DNA of 64,000 nt from Steroidobacter gossypii (GCF_016801985.1 NZ_JAEVLS010000004.1:682001-746000); one strand, 5' to 3'. Counted from the stretch's first letter, positions 38,917-47,109 are shown. Numbers and translations are program-made. Notes: a model not told the origin generated them from the sequence alone.

Positions 38917-38932
38917 GGCCGGAGCTCCGGCC
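38917..38932. repeat. 16-bp palindrome ahead of folE2
   Basis: GGCCGGAGCTCCGGCC is a perfect palindrome ending 17 bases before the folE2 ATG, in the leader. It could fold in RNA only with a minimal loop, or serve as a protein site. A TATACT hexamer at 38883-38888 could be a promoter element for folE2, but no matching -35 is seen. Confidence 0.35.
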
Positions 38933-38949
38933 CGGTCCGGAAATTCTGT

Positions 38950-39783
38950 ATGTCGACACTGCCCAAAAGCGTCCTGCCCCCGCCACCGACCTCCATCGAG
39001 GACGTCCAGGCCCGCGCCGACTCGCGCCGCATCCCGATCAACAAGGTCGGCATCAAGGACGTGTATCACCCGGTGCGGGTGAAGGACCGCTCCAGCGGCG
39101 AGCAGCACACCATTGCGAACTTCAACATGTACGTGGCCCTGCCCCACAACTTCAAGGGCACCCACATGTCGCGCTTCGTCGAGCTGCTCCATGGGAACGA
39201 GCGGGAGATTTCGGTCGAGTCGTTTCGCGACATCCTGGTACAGATGACCGAGAAGCTGAACGCGCAGACCGGTCACATCGAGATGGAGTTTCCGTTCTTT
39301 GTGATGAAGAAGGCACCGGTGTCGGGCGTGGAGAGCCTGATGAATTATCAGGCCTCGTTGATCGGCGAGCTCCACAACGGCAAATCGGAGCTGTGGCTCA
39401 AGGTCGTCGTGGCGGCCACCAGCCTGTGCCCCTGCTCCAAGGACATCTCCAAGTACGGCGCGCACAACCAGCGCTCGCATATCACCATCAAGGCCAAGGT
39501 CGATGGGCATATGTTTCTGGAAGAGCTCATCGATATCGCCGAAGCCGAAGCCTCCTGCGAGGTGTTCGGCATCCTCAAACGCGCGGACGAGAAGTTCGTT
39601 ACCGAGCGTGCTTACGAGAATCCCAAGTTCGTCGAAGACATCGTTCGCGATGTCGCCGTGCGGATGAACAACGAGGAGCGTGTGCGGGCGTATGTAGTGG
39701 AAGCCGAGAATTTCGAGTCCATTCACAATCACTCGGCGTATGCGTTGATCGAAAAGGACAAGGACGAAGTCGTCGGACTGTAG
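38950..39783 (+). CDS. folE2: GTP cyclohydrolase FolE2 (type IB)
   Basis: Converts GTP to dihydroneopterin triphosphate for folate synthesis; this type can use metals other than zinc. The 277-residue product starts [13 protein letters not shown]. The catalytic cysteine lies in [20 protein letters not shown], and the tunnelling-fold blocks [11 protein letters not shown] and [12 protein letters not shown] are present. I chose ATG 38950 rather than 38905. It follows dxs by 136 bases. No clear Zur site is seen upstream. It is convergent with the RES gene. Confidence 0.93.
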   Translation: MSTLPKSVLPPPPTSIEDVQARADSRRIPINKVGIKDVYHPVRVKDRSSGEQHTIANFNMYVALPHNFKGTHMSRFVELLHGNEREISVESFRDILVQMTEKLNAQTGHIEMEFPFFVMKKAPVSGVESLMNYQASLIGELHNGKSELWLKVVVAATSLCPCSKDISKYGAHNQRSHITIKAKVDGHMFLEELIDIAEAEASCEVFGILKRADEKFVTERAYENPKFVEDIVRDVAVRMNNEERVRAYVVEAENFESIHNHSAYALIEKDKDEVVGL

Positions 39784-39823
39784 GTCTGGCCAGCCTCGGC
39801 TGCTGCCGCAAACGTGAGACTGA

Positions 39824-40495
39824 CTATGGCGGCAGTTCTGGCTCCAGTTCGGCGGCCAATGCCCTCGCTCCGAGCCTTTCGACGCCGACAACTCGTAACG
39901 CCGCATCGATGAGCGCCCATCCTTCCGGCGTATCTAAAGCATGCGACCGGACCTCTCGGAAGCATCCGCTGGCATGGGGTGGGCGATAGAAAACATACGT
40001 GCTCTGAGCACCGATCTGTCGCGAGAACCACCGCAGCCCCATCGCCTCTGCCCACGTCGCTCGCAATATCCTGGCCTCGGCATGTGTCTCCGGGTAGCGC
40101 GGTTCCGGAACGATCGCGAGTTCCTGCCACTGCGTGTGACGCGCGCAATCGCTAGTCAGCTTACGGAAATGCGGCGAGCGTAGGTCCAGAATCTTGGTCG
40201 CTTGGGTGACTTCCAGCTCGACGATCGATCTTTTGTTGAGCACATCCGGATCGATGTGCTGCGGCTGACTATCTTCAATGACTAGATTACGCAGCACCGC
40301 CTCCCATAGTGCACAAGCCGAGGAGTCTCCCGCATAGAACATCGCGCAATCCGGCGGTGGCGGCGTGGCAAATCGATTCTTCGACTTCGGGTTGAATTCG
40401 ACCGACCCGTAGCTTTGAGGGTAGACATGCCAGAGCTTGGTCCCCTTGGGCAATATGCTGTAGGAATCGGGCCCTCCCTTGCTACCAGCGCTCAT
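39824..40495 (-). CDS. RES-domain toxin (NAD+ phosphorylase/ADP-ribosyltransferase-like)
   Basis: A 223-residue RES-fold protein. Characterised RES toxins (MbcT, ParT type) break down NAD+ or modify a host target. The pattern is LWHVYP (residues 21-26), VEFNPKSKNRF with Arg41, MFYAGDSSACALWEAVLRN with Tyr54 and Glu65, and later RWFSRQIGAQ. Where most relatives have an arginine after LW, this one has His23. It overlaps the upstream putative antitoxin gene by 14 bases, as in two-gene toxin-antitoxin operons. It lies in an accessory island between folE2 and the pgpA-linked kinase. Confidence 0.8.
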   Translation of the reverse strand: MSAGSKGGPDSYSILPKGTKLWHVYPQSYGSVEFNPKSKNRFATPPPPDCAMFYAGDSSACALWEAVLRNLVIEDSQPQHIDPDVLNKRSIVELEVTQATKILDLRSPHFRKLTSDCARHTQWQELAIVPEPRYPETHAEARILRATWAEAMGLRWFSRQIGAQSTYVFYRPPHASGCFREVRSHALDTPEGWALIDAALRVVGVERLGARALAAELEPELPP

Positions 40496-41396
40496 CGTCG
40501 ATCACGAAATCGCTGCGCGCCGCCTCGATGACGGCAGTTGGTTGGTCCTGAAAAATATCCGCGGGCCGCCGGTTTTGCAGCCGCGCATGTTTCTGAAACA
40601 GCCAGAACACCTGCCGCCAGCCACTTCGGTCCTTCGGCAACACCTCCAGTAACGGTTCGACCTCCGGCATCAGTCGCCCGGTGTGCCGATCGAACTGAAA
40701 CTGCGGATGCAGATATTCACGACCGTTCCACGCGCCCAGCAGCAGCTTATCGCGCCGTAGTCGGCTCGCCGTGTTGTTGACCCCCTGAGCATTTGGATCG
40801 TGGCCCTGCTGCACATGGACCTCAGGGGCATTGAACCACTTCTCATCGGCGAGCAGTTGGTCGCGACGCTCACGCGCGAGTTGCAACTGCCTGTCGTCGT
40901 CGGATCCCGGCGGCGGCCGTTGGGCGGACATGTCCGGCCCCGCTAGCTGCTCCAGAAGATCCAATGCCTCCCGGAGCTGCTTCTCGAACGATACTTTCTG
41001 ATCGGAAACAAACATTGTCCGCGCATCGCCCGTTTCGATGAGCATCGGTTCGATGAGCATCAGCTTGGGTTTGACTGGATTTCGGGCGGTCGCCTGCTCG
41101 GCGTAACTGCCGTACTCGCCGAGAAAGGCGCTCGAGTCGTGAAAGCGCTGAATGACGAAGGATCTCTTGGAGCTCTTACCGACCTGTTCGTTCAACAATT
41201 GCAGACAGGCTTCCTTCAGTATTTCGCCCTTCTGCGCCAACCGTGTCCGGACATTTCTCTGCCGCTTAGTGGGGCCGATCACGATGAGAGTGCGGGCTTG
41301 CGTCGCTATCTCGGCGGCCTGCTGCACATGGGTTACCGGCCGCACCGCCGGGGGCGACCCGAACTGCAAGGCGATACCACTGATTTGCTGGCTCAT
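40482..41396 (-). CDS. Putative antitoxin of the RES pair, with long N-terminal extension
   Basis: A 304-residue protein. The last 100 or so residues resemble Xre/MbcA/ParS-type antitoxins of RES toxins: EKWFNAPEVHVQQG, then NNTASRLRRDKLLLG, HPQFQFD, SGWRQVFWLF, NRRPADIF and a final VIEAARSDF. The first 200 residues match nothing I recognise and are longer than usual antitoxins; they include the helical VQQAAEIATQARTL and KQLREALDLLEQLAG. ATG 41396 has a strong AGGAGGA seven bases upstream, preferred over ATG 41537. A palindrome covers that ribosome binding site. It is likely DNA-binding and autoregulatory (inference). Confidence 0.7.
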   Translation of the reverse strand: MSQQISGIALQFGSPPAVRPVTHVQQAAEIATQARTLIVIGPTKRQRNVRTRLAQKGEILKEACLQLLNEQVGKSSKRSFVIQRFHDSSAFLGEYGSYAEQATARNPVKPKLMLIEPMLIETGDARTMFVSDQKVSFEKQLREALDLLEQLAGPDMSAQRPPPGSDDDRQLQLARERRDQLLADEKWFNAPEVHVQQGHDPNAQGVNNTASRLRRDKLLLGAWNGREYLHPQFQFDRHTGRLMPEVEPLLEVLPKDRSGWRQVFWLFQKHARLQNRRPADIFQDQPTAVIEAARSDFVIDDERW

Positions 41397-41406
41397 CTGA
41401 AAGTCC

Positions 41407-41427
41407 TCCTGGATATCCAGGATATCC
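41407..41427 (-). promoter_or_regulatory. Palindrome/tandem GGATATCC, probable operator of the RES operon
   Basis: TCCTGGATATCCAGGA (41407-41422) is a perfect 16-bp palindrome. GGATATCC occurs twice, at 41411-41418 and 41420-41427. The palindrome overlaps the Shine-Dalgarno (41404-41410) of the putative antitoxin gene. Toxin-antitoxin operons are usually repressed by their own antitoxin at such sites. Confidence 0.5.
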
Positions 41428-41948
41428 GTGCTATCGGGACTATACGCCCGATCAAGGGCTCGGGACTGAGGCGCAGCGCTCGCTTTGTGGAAGATCGTCG
41501 GTTTTTCTCGGATTTTCAGAGGCTTATTTGTACGCATATTCCGCAGGGGCCGCGAATCTAATGGGCTGCAGCCGCGCTGGCATTAATGCAGCGCACGAGC
41601 AGGAACCAGCGTGCTCGGAAGGACCCGCGTTGCGGGGCTGAGGGTTTTGTTTTTGCATCGTGTTCCGATCTCTCGACCGGCGCCAGCGCGATCCGCGACG
41701 ATCGAACCGACGGAATATATATTTTCAAGCGAACATATAGCTCACGATGCACGGCCTGCAAAGCCGTGAACATCCCATAGTCTGCCGCAGCAAAGCCGAT
41801 ATCCAACCAAGGTGGAAGCGGCTCGGCCGCAGCGAGGCTGGAAGTTTGCAGTCGTCGCGGACACGACCACGACGGTGGCAACGATGATGTCGTGCTAAAG
41901 CGGCGGGGTCGTGCGCGCCAGGTTCCTGGAGCCGAGGCTTGAGCGATA
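41428..41948. other. Intergenic stretch without a convincing gene
   Basis: About 520 bases between the RES operon and the end of the CNB kinase gene. A minus-strand frame of 107 codons (41558-41881) exists but has no recognisable domain or Shine-Dalgarno. A short A/T-rich patch (GGAATATATATTTTC near 41713) and a CCCGC-GTT-GCGGG hairpin followed by T-rich sequence (41624-41655, plus strand) are visible. The patch looks unlike the flanking core DNA and may be debris of the island insertion. Confidence 0.4.
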
Positions 41949-43244
41949 TCAGCTGGCGCTTTGCAAGCGGCTGATCAGGCTGCGGAGGAACACCTTGTTG
42001 AAGCGCAGCTGGCAGGCCGCCGAGCTCTGTTCCAACAGAGTCGAGCTCACCTTCATCAATGTGACACCGGTGAGCGCCTTGATTGTCGCCAACCGCTTGG
42101 CGCCGCGAACGTAGCTGGTCTCGCCGAAGCAGTCGCCCGCCTCGAGCTGGCCGACGTTGTTGCCACTACGCATGACCGCGACAGTGCCGGAGACGATGAC
42201 GTAGAAGCGGTCGTCCATCTCGCCTTCCTTGACGATCTCCTCGCCTTGCTCGTAGTCCTGCCAGGTGCTCGCGCGCAGCACCTCCAGGATCTCCGACTGG
42301 GAGAAGTCGTGGAAGAACTTCAGCGTGCGCAGGATGGAGAACTGTTCCTGGCGATCCAGCTTGGAGGTGCCATCACGCAGCGCCTGATGCACGCGCGTCA
42401 GATCGGCCGCAAGCTCCAGACCGTTGCGATAACGTTTGGCCGGATCCTTCTGCAGCGCCTTGGCCACCGAAGTTTCGAGCACTTCGGGAATGTCCGGCCG
42501 CAGCGAGTGAATCGGTTGCGCCGTGGCGTAAACGATCTGATGCAGCAGCTTGGACAGATTGCCGCCGCGGAACGGGCGGAAGCCGGTCAGCATTTCATAC
42601 AACACGGCGCCGAGCGAATACAGATCGGACCGGTTGGTGATCTCGAGCGACTGCACCTGCTCGGGCGACATGTACGACGGGCTGCCCGCGATGCCCTCGA
42701 TGCGAGAGATATCCGAGTCAGCGACCAGCGCGATGCCGAAATCGATGATGCGCACGTCGTTGGCCTGCGTGAGCATGATATTCGACGGCTTGATGTCGCG
42801 ATGAATGACGCCGCGGCTGTGCGCGTAGTGCAACGCCTTGGCGCACTTGTACATGATCTCCACCACGTCATCGACGGGCAGCAGATTGTCCGGCTTGCAG
42901 TAAGCGGACAGCGTGCGCGCGCCGTGCACGTGCTCGGTCACGATGTAGTAGTGACCATTCTCTTCACCTGCATCGAAGATGGGCAGGATGTTCGGATGCT
43001 GCAGCATGCCGACCATGTGCGCTTCCGAAAGAAACATTTTGCGCGTGACACGCTGACGGTCTTCGTCGTGCGACTCGAGGTTGTAGACCTTGATGGCGAC
43101 GTCGCGACGGTAGTAAGGATCGTGGGACAGGTAGACGACGCCGGTGCTGCCGCGACCGACCTCTTTGACGATGACATATTTCCCGATCTTTTCGGGAATG
43201 CGCTGTTCGCGTGTGGCGCCGCGCTGTGCCATCAGACCGCCCAT
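41949..43244 (-). CDS. Ser/Thr protein kinase fused to a cyclic-nucleotide-binding domain
   Basis: A soluble kinase of about 431 residues. The kinase domain (about 17-275) is complete: GRGSTGVVYLSHD, VAIKVYNL, HRDIKPSNIM near 145, IIDFGIAL near 169 and PSYMSPEQVQ. A CRP-like domain follows (about 300-415): FSQSEILEVL, YEQGEEIVKEGEMDDRFYVI, then the nucleotide pocket FGETSYVRGAKRLATIKA, in which the glutamate and arginine that bind the cyclic nucleotide are kept. The start is uncertain: ATG 43244 or 43232. It follows pgpA by 70 bases, at the end of the rib-nusB-thiL-pgpA run. Cyclic nucleotide control of activity is inference. Confidence 0.87.
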   Translation of the reverse strand: MGGLMAQRGATREQRIPEKIGKYVIVKEVGRGSTGVVYLSHDPYYRRDVAIKVYNLESHDEDRQRVTRKMFLSEAHMVGMLQHPNILPIFDAGEENGHYYIVTEHVHGARTLSAYCKPDNLLPVDDVVEIMYKCAKALHYAHSRGVIHRDIKPSNIMLTQANDVRIIDFGIALVADSDISRIEGIAGSPSYMSPEQVQSLEITNRSDLYSLGAVLYEMLTGFRPFRGGNLSKLLHQIVYATAQPIHSLRPDIPEVLETSVAKALQKDPAKRYRNGLELAADLTRVHQALRDGTSKLDRQEQFSILRTLKFFHDFSQSEILEVLRASTWQDYEQGEEIVKEGEMDDRFYVIVSGTVAVMRSGNNVGQLEAGDCFGETSYVRGAKRLATIKALTGVTLMKVSSTLLEQSSAACQLRFNKVFLRSLISRLQSAS

Positions 43245-43314
43245 CTCACTGCTCGGGCTCACTACTGGCTCACTCAAGTGTTTGGTCGCACACTCGCCGT
43301 GAGGCGTGCGTGCA

Positions 43315-43812
43315 CTAGAGGATGTACCGTATACCGAGCAGGATCGCTGCCGCGAAAATGCCCGCAATAATGTCATCAAGCATAATTCCCAGCCCGCCGG
43401 GGAGACTGTGATCAGCCTCCCGGATCGGCCAGGGCTTCCAGATGTCGAGCAAGCGGAACAAGGCGAAGCCTGCCAGCACCACGTAGAGTGTGCTCGGTGC
43501 GCCGGCGGAACTCAGCGGAACCCCCAACATGGTGACGGCGAAGCCGGCAATCTCGTCCCACACGATGCCAGGATGATCGTGCACGCCCAGCCGGCGCGCG
43601 CTCTCGCCGCAAACGTAGATTCCGAAAAGCGATGCGACGATGGCGAAACCCAGATGCGCGGCAAAGCCGAACTGCATCACAAATAACGTGATTGGAATTG
43701 CGATCAGGGTCCCGAATGTGCCCGGCGCCCATGGGCTCAGGCCGGCGCCGAAGCCGAATGCCAGCAGATGAATGGGATCGCGCATCAGGGCGGGATCGGC
43801 GGACCACTTCAT
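43315..43812 (-). CDS. pgpA: Phosphatidylglycerophosphatase A
   Basis: Dephosphorylates phosphatidylglycerophosphate at the inner membrane. The 165-residue product shows the family blocks FGFGAGLSPWAPGTFG, GIVWDEIAGF with the metal-binding Asp-Glu, and the C-terminal GGLGIMLDDIIAGI, with four hydrophobic segments. It starts three bases after the thiL stop, the conserved thiL-pgpA order. Confidence 0.95.
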   Translation of the reverse strand: MKWSADPALMRDPIHLLAFGFGAGLSPWAPGTFGTLIAIPITLFVMQFGFAAHLGFAIVASLFGIYVCGESARRLGVHDHPGIVWDEIAGFAVTMLGVPLSSAGAPSTLYVVLAGFALFRLLDIWKPWPIREADHSLPGGLGIMLDDIIAGIFAAAILLGIRYIL

Positions 43813-43815
43813 GCG

Positions 43816-44793
43816 TCAGCTGCCCGCCTCGCCAGTGTTGAAATGATCGTAGCCGGCGCGTCTGATCCTGAACGGCTGAGCATCACGCAGGCATTGCACG
43901 CTCGGCTCGCCTCCGGTCATGACGCCAATTTGCGTCACTCGCTGCTGCAACTGCAGCTCACTCAGCACCGCGGCGGCTCGATCGGCAGGCAATGTGAACA
44001 ACAACTCATAATCGTCGCCGCCCGCCAGCGCGTACTGCAGACCGTCATCGGCTTCGAACAACTCACGCATCGCGGCGGATTCAGGCAAGGCATCCACGTT
44101 CAGCTGCGCGCCGCAGCCACTGGCGGCGCAAAGTTTCCTCAGATCGGTCACCAGGCCGTCGGAAACATCCATGGCCGCCGTCGCGACAGTTCGCAGCTGC
44201 CGGCCCAACTCGATGCGGGGGCGCGGCCGCAGAAAACGATGTTTCAAGAACGCCGCCGCCTCGCCGCCCAACATGCTCCGCTGAATCACAGCGAGCCCCG
44301 CGGCCGCTTCGCCAGGAATGCCAGAAACAAATAACAGATCGCCCGGCTTCGCGCCTGAACGAGTCAGCCATGCATCCGCTTCGACCCAGCCAGCGACTTG
44401 CACGGTGACCACCAAAGGACCGCGCACTGTGTCTCCGCCGACCAAGGCGACGTTGTATTCGTCTGCAAGCTCGAACAGGCCGCTGGCGAAGCCGCTCAGC
44501 CATTGTTCATTCGCGCGTGGCAGCGAAAGAGACAACGTCATCCATGCGGGCTCCGCGCCCATGGCGGCGAGGTCGCTGAGATTGACTGCGACGGCGCGAT
44601 AGCCGATGTCGGTCGCATCCGAATCGGCCAGAAAGTGAACACCTTCGACGATGGTGTCCATGGCCACCACGAGCTTGCGACCGGCCTGAGTGTCGAGCAC
44701 GGCGGCGTCGTCCCCGACGCCGAGCAACACATCGCCACGCGCGCTCTGGCGAGCGAAGTAGCGGGCGATGATGTCGAATTCTCCGAGACTCAT
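43816..44793 (-). CDS. thiL: Thiamine-monophosphate kinase
   Basis: Phosphorylates thiamine monophosphate to thiamine diphosphate, the cofactor of Dxs encoded earlier in the window. The 325-residue product has the AIR-synthetase-like fold: MSLGEFDIIARYF, VGDDAAVLD, MDTIVEGVHF, VGGDTVRGPL and MDVSDGLVTDLRKL, and ends with GGDDYELLFT. It lies 63 bases after nusB. Confidence 0.95.
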   Translation of the reverse strand: MSLGEFDIIARYFARQSARGDVLLGVGDDAAVLDTQAGRKLVVAMDTIVEGVHFLADSDATDIGYRAVAVNLSDLAAMGAEPAWMTLSLSLPRANEQWLSGFASGLFELADEYNVALVGGDTVRGPLVVTVQVAGWVEADAWLTRSGAKPGDLLFVSGIPGEAAAGLAVIQRSMLGGEAAAFLKHRFLRPRPRIELGRQLRTVATAAMDVSDGLVTDLRKLCAASGCGAQLNVDALPESAAMRELFEADDGLQYALAGGDDYELLFTLPADRAAAVLSELQLQQRVTQIGVMTGGEPSVQCLRDAQPFRIRRAGYDHFNTGEAGS

Positions 44794-44856
44794 ATTCGAA
44801 GAGTAGCTGCGATTCGCGTCCGTGTCCCTCGCCGCCCGCTGCTCTCGTGCGAGGGA

Positions 44857-45315
44857 TTACTGCCGCTCGGCGGCCCGGATTTCGCGCGCGGCGCGATCCA
44901 GCACGGCGTTGATGTATTTGTGAGCGTCGGTGGCGCCAAAGCGCTTGCACAGATCGACGCCTTCGTTGATCACGACGCGATAGGGAATATCGAGGCGATG
45001 CTGCAGCTCGTACATGCCGATCATCAGAATCGCGGACTCGACCGGATCGAGCTGCTCGAGTGGCCGATCTACGAACGGCGTCAGGGCGCCGGTGATGGCC
45101 GCATTGCGCCCGATACATTGGGTGACCAGCTCGACGAAATGATCTTCGTCGACGCCCGCCGAATCCTCGCTTTCCAGGTACTGCCGCTTGATCTCGACCG
45201 CCTCCTGCTGGGTCAGCTGCCATTGATACAACGCCTGCATGGCCAGCTTGCGAGCCAGCGAACGGGCGCGCGAGCCGGTGCCACGAGCGATGAGTTTGGG
45301 AGCTTCGTCGGTCAT
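44857..45315 (-). CDS. nusB: Transcription antitermination protein NusB
   Basis: RNA-binding helical protein that with NusE forms rRNA antitermination complexes. The 152-residue product has the expected ARKLAMQALYQWQL, FVDRPLEQLDPVESAILMIG and VINEGVDLCKRFG blocks. Its ATG overlaps the ribH stop (ATGA at 45312-45315), the usual ribH-nusB coupling. A longer same-frame start is antisense to nothing functional and was not used. Confidence 0.95.
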   Translation of the reverse strand: MTDEAPKLIARGTGSRARSLARKLAMQALYQWQLTQQEAVEIKRQYLESEDSAGVDEDHFVELVTQCIGRNAAITGALTPFVDRPLEQLDPVESAILMIGMYELQHRLDIPYRVVINEGVDLCKRFGATDAHKYINAVLDRAAREIRAAERQ

Positions 45316-45791
45316 CAAGCTTCGATCTTGCGCAGCAGGTTGGCGAGCTCGATGGCGGTGACCGCCGCGTCCGCGCCCTTGTTGCCGGCCTTGGTGCCGG
45401 CGCGCTCGACCGCCTGCTCGATGGTGTCGGTGGTCAGCACGCCGAAGGACACCGGAATGCCCGTGTCGTTGGCCACTCGAGCGAGACCGCCGGCGCATTC
45501 GCCTGCGACGTAGTCGAAGTGCGCCGTCGCGCCTTTGATCACCGCGCCCAGCGCGATGATGGCGTCAAAACGCTTGCTCAGCGCCAGCCTGCGGGCCACC
45601 ACTGGCAAGTCGAATGCGCCCGGCGCACGCACGATTTCGATCTGCTTGTCGCTGGCGCCATGGCGGCGCAGCGAATCGACCGCCCCTTTCACCAGCTGAT
45701 CGACGATGAACTCATTGAAGCGCGAGGCCAGGATGGCGAAGCGCAGCTCGCGACATTGCAGGTCGCCTTCGAGAGTCTTGATGGATTCCAT
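45315..45791 (-). CDS. ribH: 6,7-Dimethyl-8-ribityllumazine synthase
   Basis: Penultimate riboflavin step: condenses DHBP with the ribityl-pyrimidine. The 158-residue product begins [13 protein letters not shown]. It has [16 protein letters not shown], the substrate region [28 protein letters not shown] with the catalytic histidine, and [16 protein letters not shown] 45791 is chosen over a longer frame to 45893. It has its own likely promoter upstream and is overlapped by nusB. Confidence 0.95.
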   Translation of the reverse strand: MESIKTLEGDLQCRELRFAILASRFNEFIVDQLVKGAVDSLRRHGASDKQIEIVRAPGAFDLPVVARRLALSKRFDAIIALGAVIKGATAHFDYVAGECAGGLARVANDTGIPVSFGVLTTDTIEQAVERAGTKAGNKGADAAVTAIELANLLRKIEA

Positions 45792-45826
45792 GGGGAGATG
45801 GATGGGCGGCAATGGTCGGGTGGCAC

Positions 45827-45835
45827 AGTATACCA
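45827..45835 (-). promoter_or_regulatory. Extended -10 promoter candidate for ribH-nusB-thiL-pgpA
   Basis: On the minus strand TGGTATACT gives an extended -10 (TGn plus TATACT, 5/6 to consensus) about 36 bases ahead of the ribH ATG. No good -35 is seen, as is normal for extended -10 promoters. With the hairpin after ribB it suggests that ribH starts a new transcript. Confidence 0.4.
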
Positions 45836-45933
45836 GCACGAGGGGACATCCCCCATGGCCGGCGCGCGAGGACGCCCTGCTCCGAGAAGTCAATCTGCCC
45901 TGTTTGCGAGGAAAAAAATAGAGAAATTCAATT

Positions 45934-45970
45934 CCCCCTCCCGTTCACGGGAGGGGGTTAGGGGGTGGGT
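45934..45970 (-). repeat. REP-like palindromic element between ribB(X) and ribH
   Basis: CCCCCTCCCG (45934-45943), loop TTCA, CGGGAGGGGG (45948-45957) form a perfect 10-bp stem, followed by TTAGGGGGTGGGT. Elements of this CCCTCYCCG...GGGAGAGGGTTAGGGTGAGGG type are scattered between genes in many gammaproteobacteria. It lies 18 bases past the ribB(X) stop, so it could also end or stabilise that message. Confidence 0.55.
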
Positions 45971-45988
45971 CTTCCTGGCATCTCAAGC

Positions 45989-47095
45989 TCACCCGTCGAC
46001 GTATTCGACGACTTCCAGGTCGAAACCCGACAGTCCATGCATGTGCTTGGGCGCCGACAACACCCGCATCCGGCTCACGCCCAGGTCTCGCAGGATCTGC
46101 GCTCCGATACCGTAGGTCCGCAGCACCTCCGGTCCGACATGGCGCGGCGTATGCGCCGTCTCCGGCTGGCTGATGGCAGCCACCGCTTCCATCAGGTCCC
46201 GCGGCGTTTCATCGGGGCGCAGGATGACGATCACGCCGTTGCCTTCCTTCGAGACGCGAGCCATGGCCGAGCGCAGCGGCCAGCCGAGCGCCGGCTCATG
46301 GATGCCCACGACATCGCCCAGCGTGTTCTTCAGATGCACGCGAACCAGCGGCGGCTTGCCGGGATCCAACTGGCCCGCCACCAGCGCCAGGTGCACGGTG
46401 CGATTGACGTGATCCTCGTAGCAATACATGCGGAATGCGCCGAACTCCGTCTGCACCTGCTGCTCGGAGATGCGCTCCACCGAGCGCTCCTTCTCCAGCC
46501 GATAGCGAATCAGGTCGGCGATGGTGCCGATCTTGAGCCCATGCTGCTGAGCGAACTTTTCCAGATCGGGCCGGCGCGCCATGGTGCCGTCGTCGTTCAA
46601 GATCTCGACGATGGCGGCGGCCGGCTCGCAACCGGCGAGGCGCGTCAGATCGCAACCGGCTTCGGTGTGACCCGCACGGGTCAGCACCCCACCCGCCTGC
46701 GCCATCACAGGAAAGATGTGGCCCGGTTGGCGCAGATCTTCCGGCTTCGCATCACGACGCACGGCGGCGCGAATCGTCGCCGCTCGGTCGTGCGCCGAGA
46801 TGCCAGTCGTCACGCCCTCGGCGGCTTCGATGGACAACGTGAAATTGGTGCGATGGTCGGCGTGCGTTTCGCTCACCATCAACGGCAGGCGCAGTTGTTT
46901 GCAACGATCGCGCGTCAAGGTGAGACAGATCAGGCCGCGTGCATAGCGGACCATGAAATTCACATCCTCGGGCCGGACGAACTCGCCCGCCATCACCAGG
47001 TCGCCTTCGTTCTCCCGATCTTCATCGTCCATGATGATGACCATTTTGCCGGCGCGAATGTCGGCCAGGATCTCATCGATAGTATTCAGCTTCAT
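45989..47095 (-). CDS. ribB: 3,4-Dihydroxy-2-butanone-4-phosphate synthase with degenerate RibA domain (RibBX type)
   Basis: Makes DHBP from ribulose 5-phosphate for riboflavin. The 368-residue product has a complete RibB half: MDDEDRENEGDLVMAGE, TGISAHDRAATIR and the GHIFPVMAQAGGVLTRAGHTE region. The C-terminal half has the RibA fold length but not its zinc cysteines: where GTP cyclohydrolase II has HSECLTGD and CDC, this reads HLKNTLGD and no Cys cluster. So only the RibB activity is expected, as in the RibBX variants of Proteobacteria, and a separate ribA must exist. ATG 47095 is used. It follows ribE by 14 bases. Confidence 0.9.
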   Translation of the reverse strand: MKLNTIDEILADIRAGKMVIIMDDEDRENEGDLVMAGEFVRPEDVNFMVRYARGLICLTLTRDRCKQLRLPLMVSETHADHRTNFTLSIEAAEGVTTGISAHDRAATIRAAVRRDAKPEDLRQPGHIFPVMAQAGGVLTRAGHTEAGCDLTRLAGCEPAAAIVEILNDDGTMARRPDLEKFAQQHGLKIGTIADLIRYRLEKERSVERISEQQVQTEFGAFRMYCYEDHVNRTVHLALVAGQLDPGKPPLVRVHLKNTLGDVVGIHEPALGWPLRSAMARVSKEGNGVIVILRPDETPRDLMEAVAAISQPETAHTPRHVGPEVLRTYGIGAQILRDLGVSRMRVLSAPKHMHGLSGFDLEVVEYVDG

Positions 47096-47109
47096 GCGGG
47101 TCTCGAATC

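Noticed and set aside
38850-38949. A Zur site controlling folE2
   Set aside because: Zur sites are A/T-rich palindromes; the only palindrome here is GC-rich and close to the ATG.
41624-41655. Plus-strand hairpin followed by T-rich sequence, terminator-like
   Set aside because: No plus-strand gene precedes it, and the 5-bp stem is weak; kept only as part of the intergenic description.
41558-41881. A 107-codon minus-strand frame between the RES operon and the CNB kinase
   Set aside because: No Shine-Dalgarno, no recognisable domain, biased composition; could be a remnant but I cannot support a gene.
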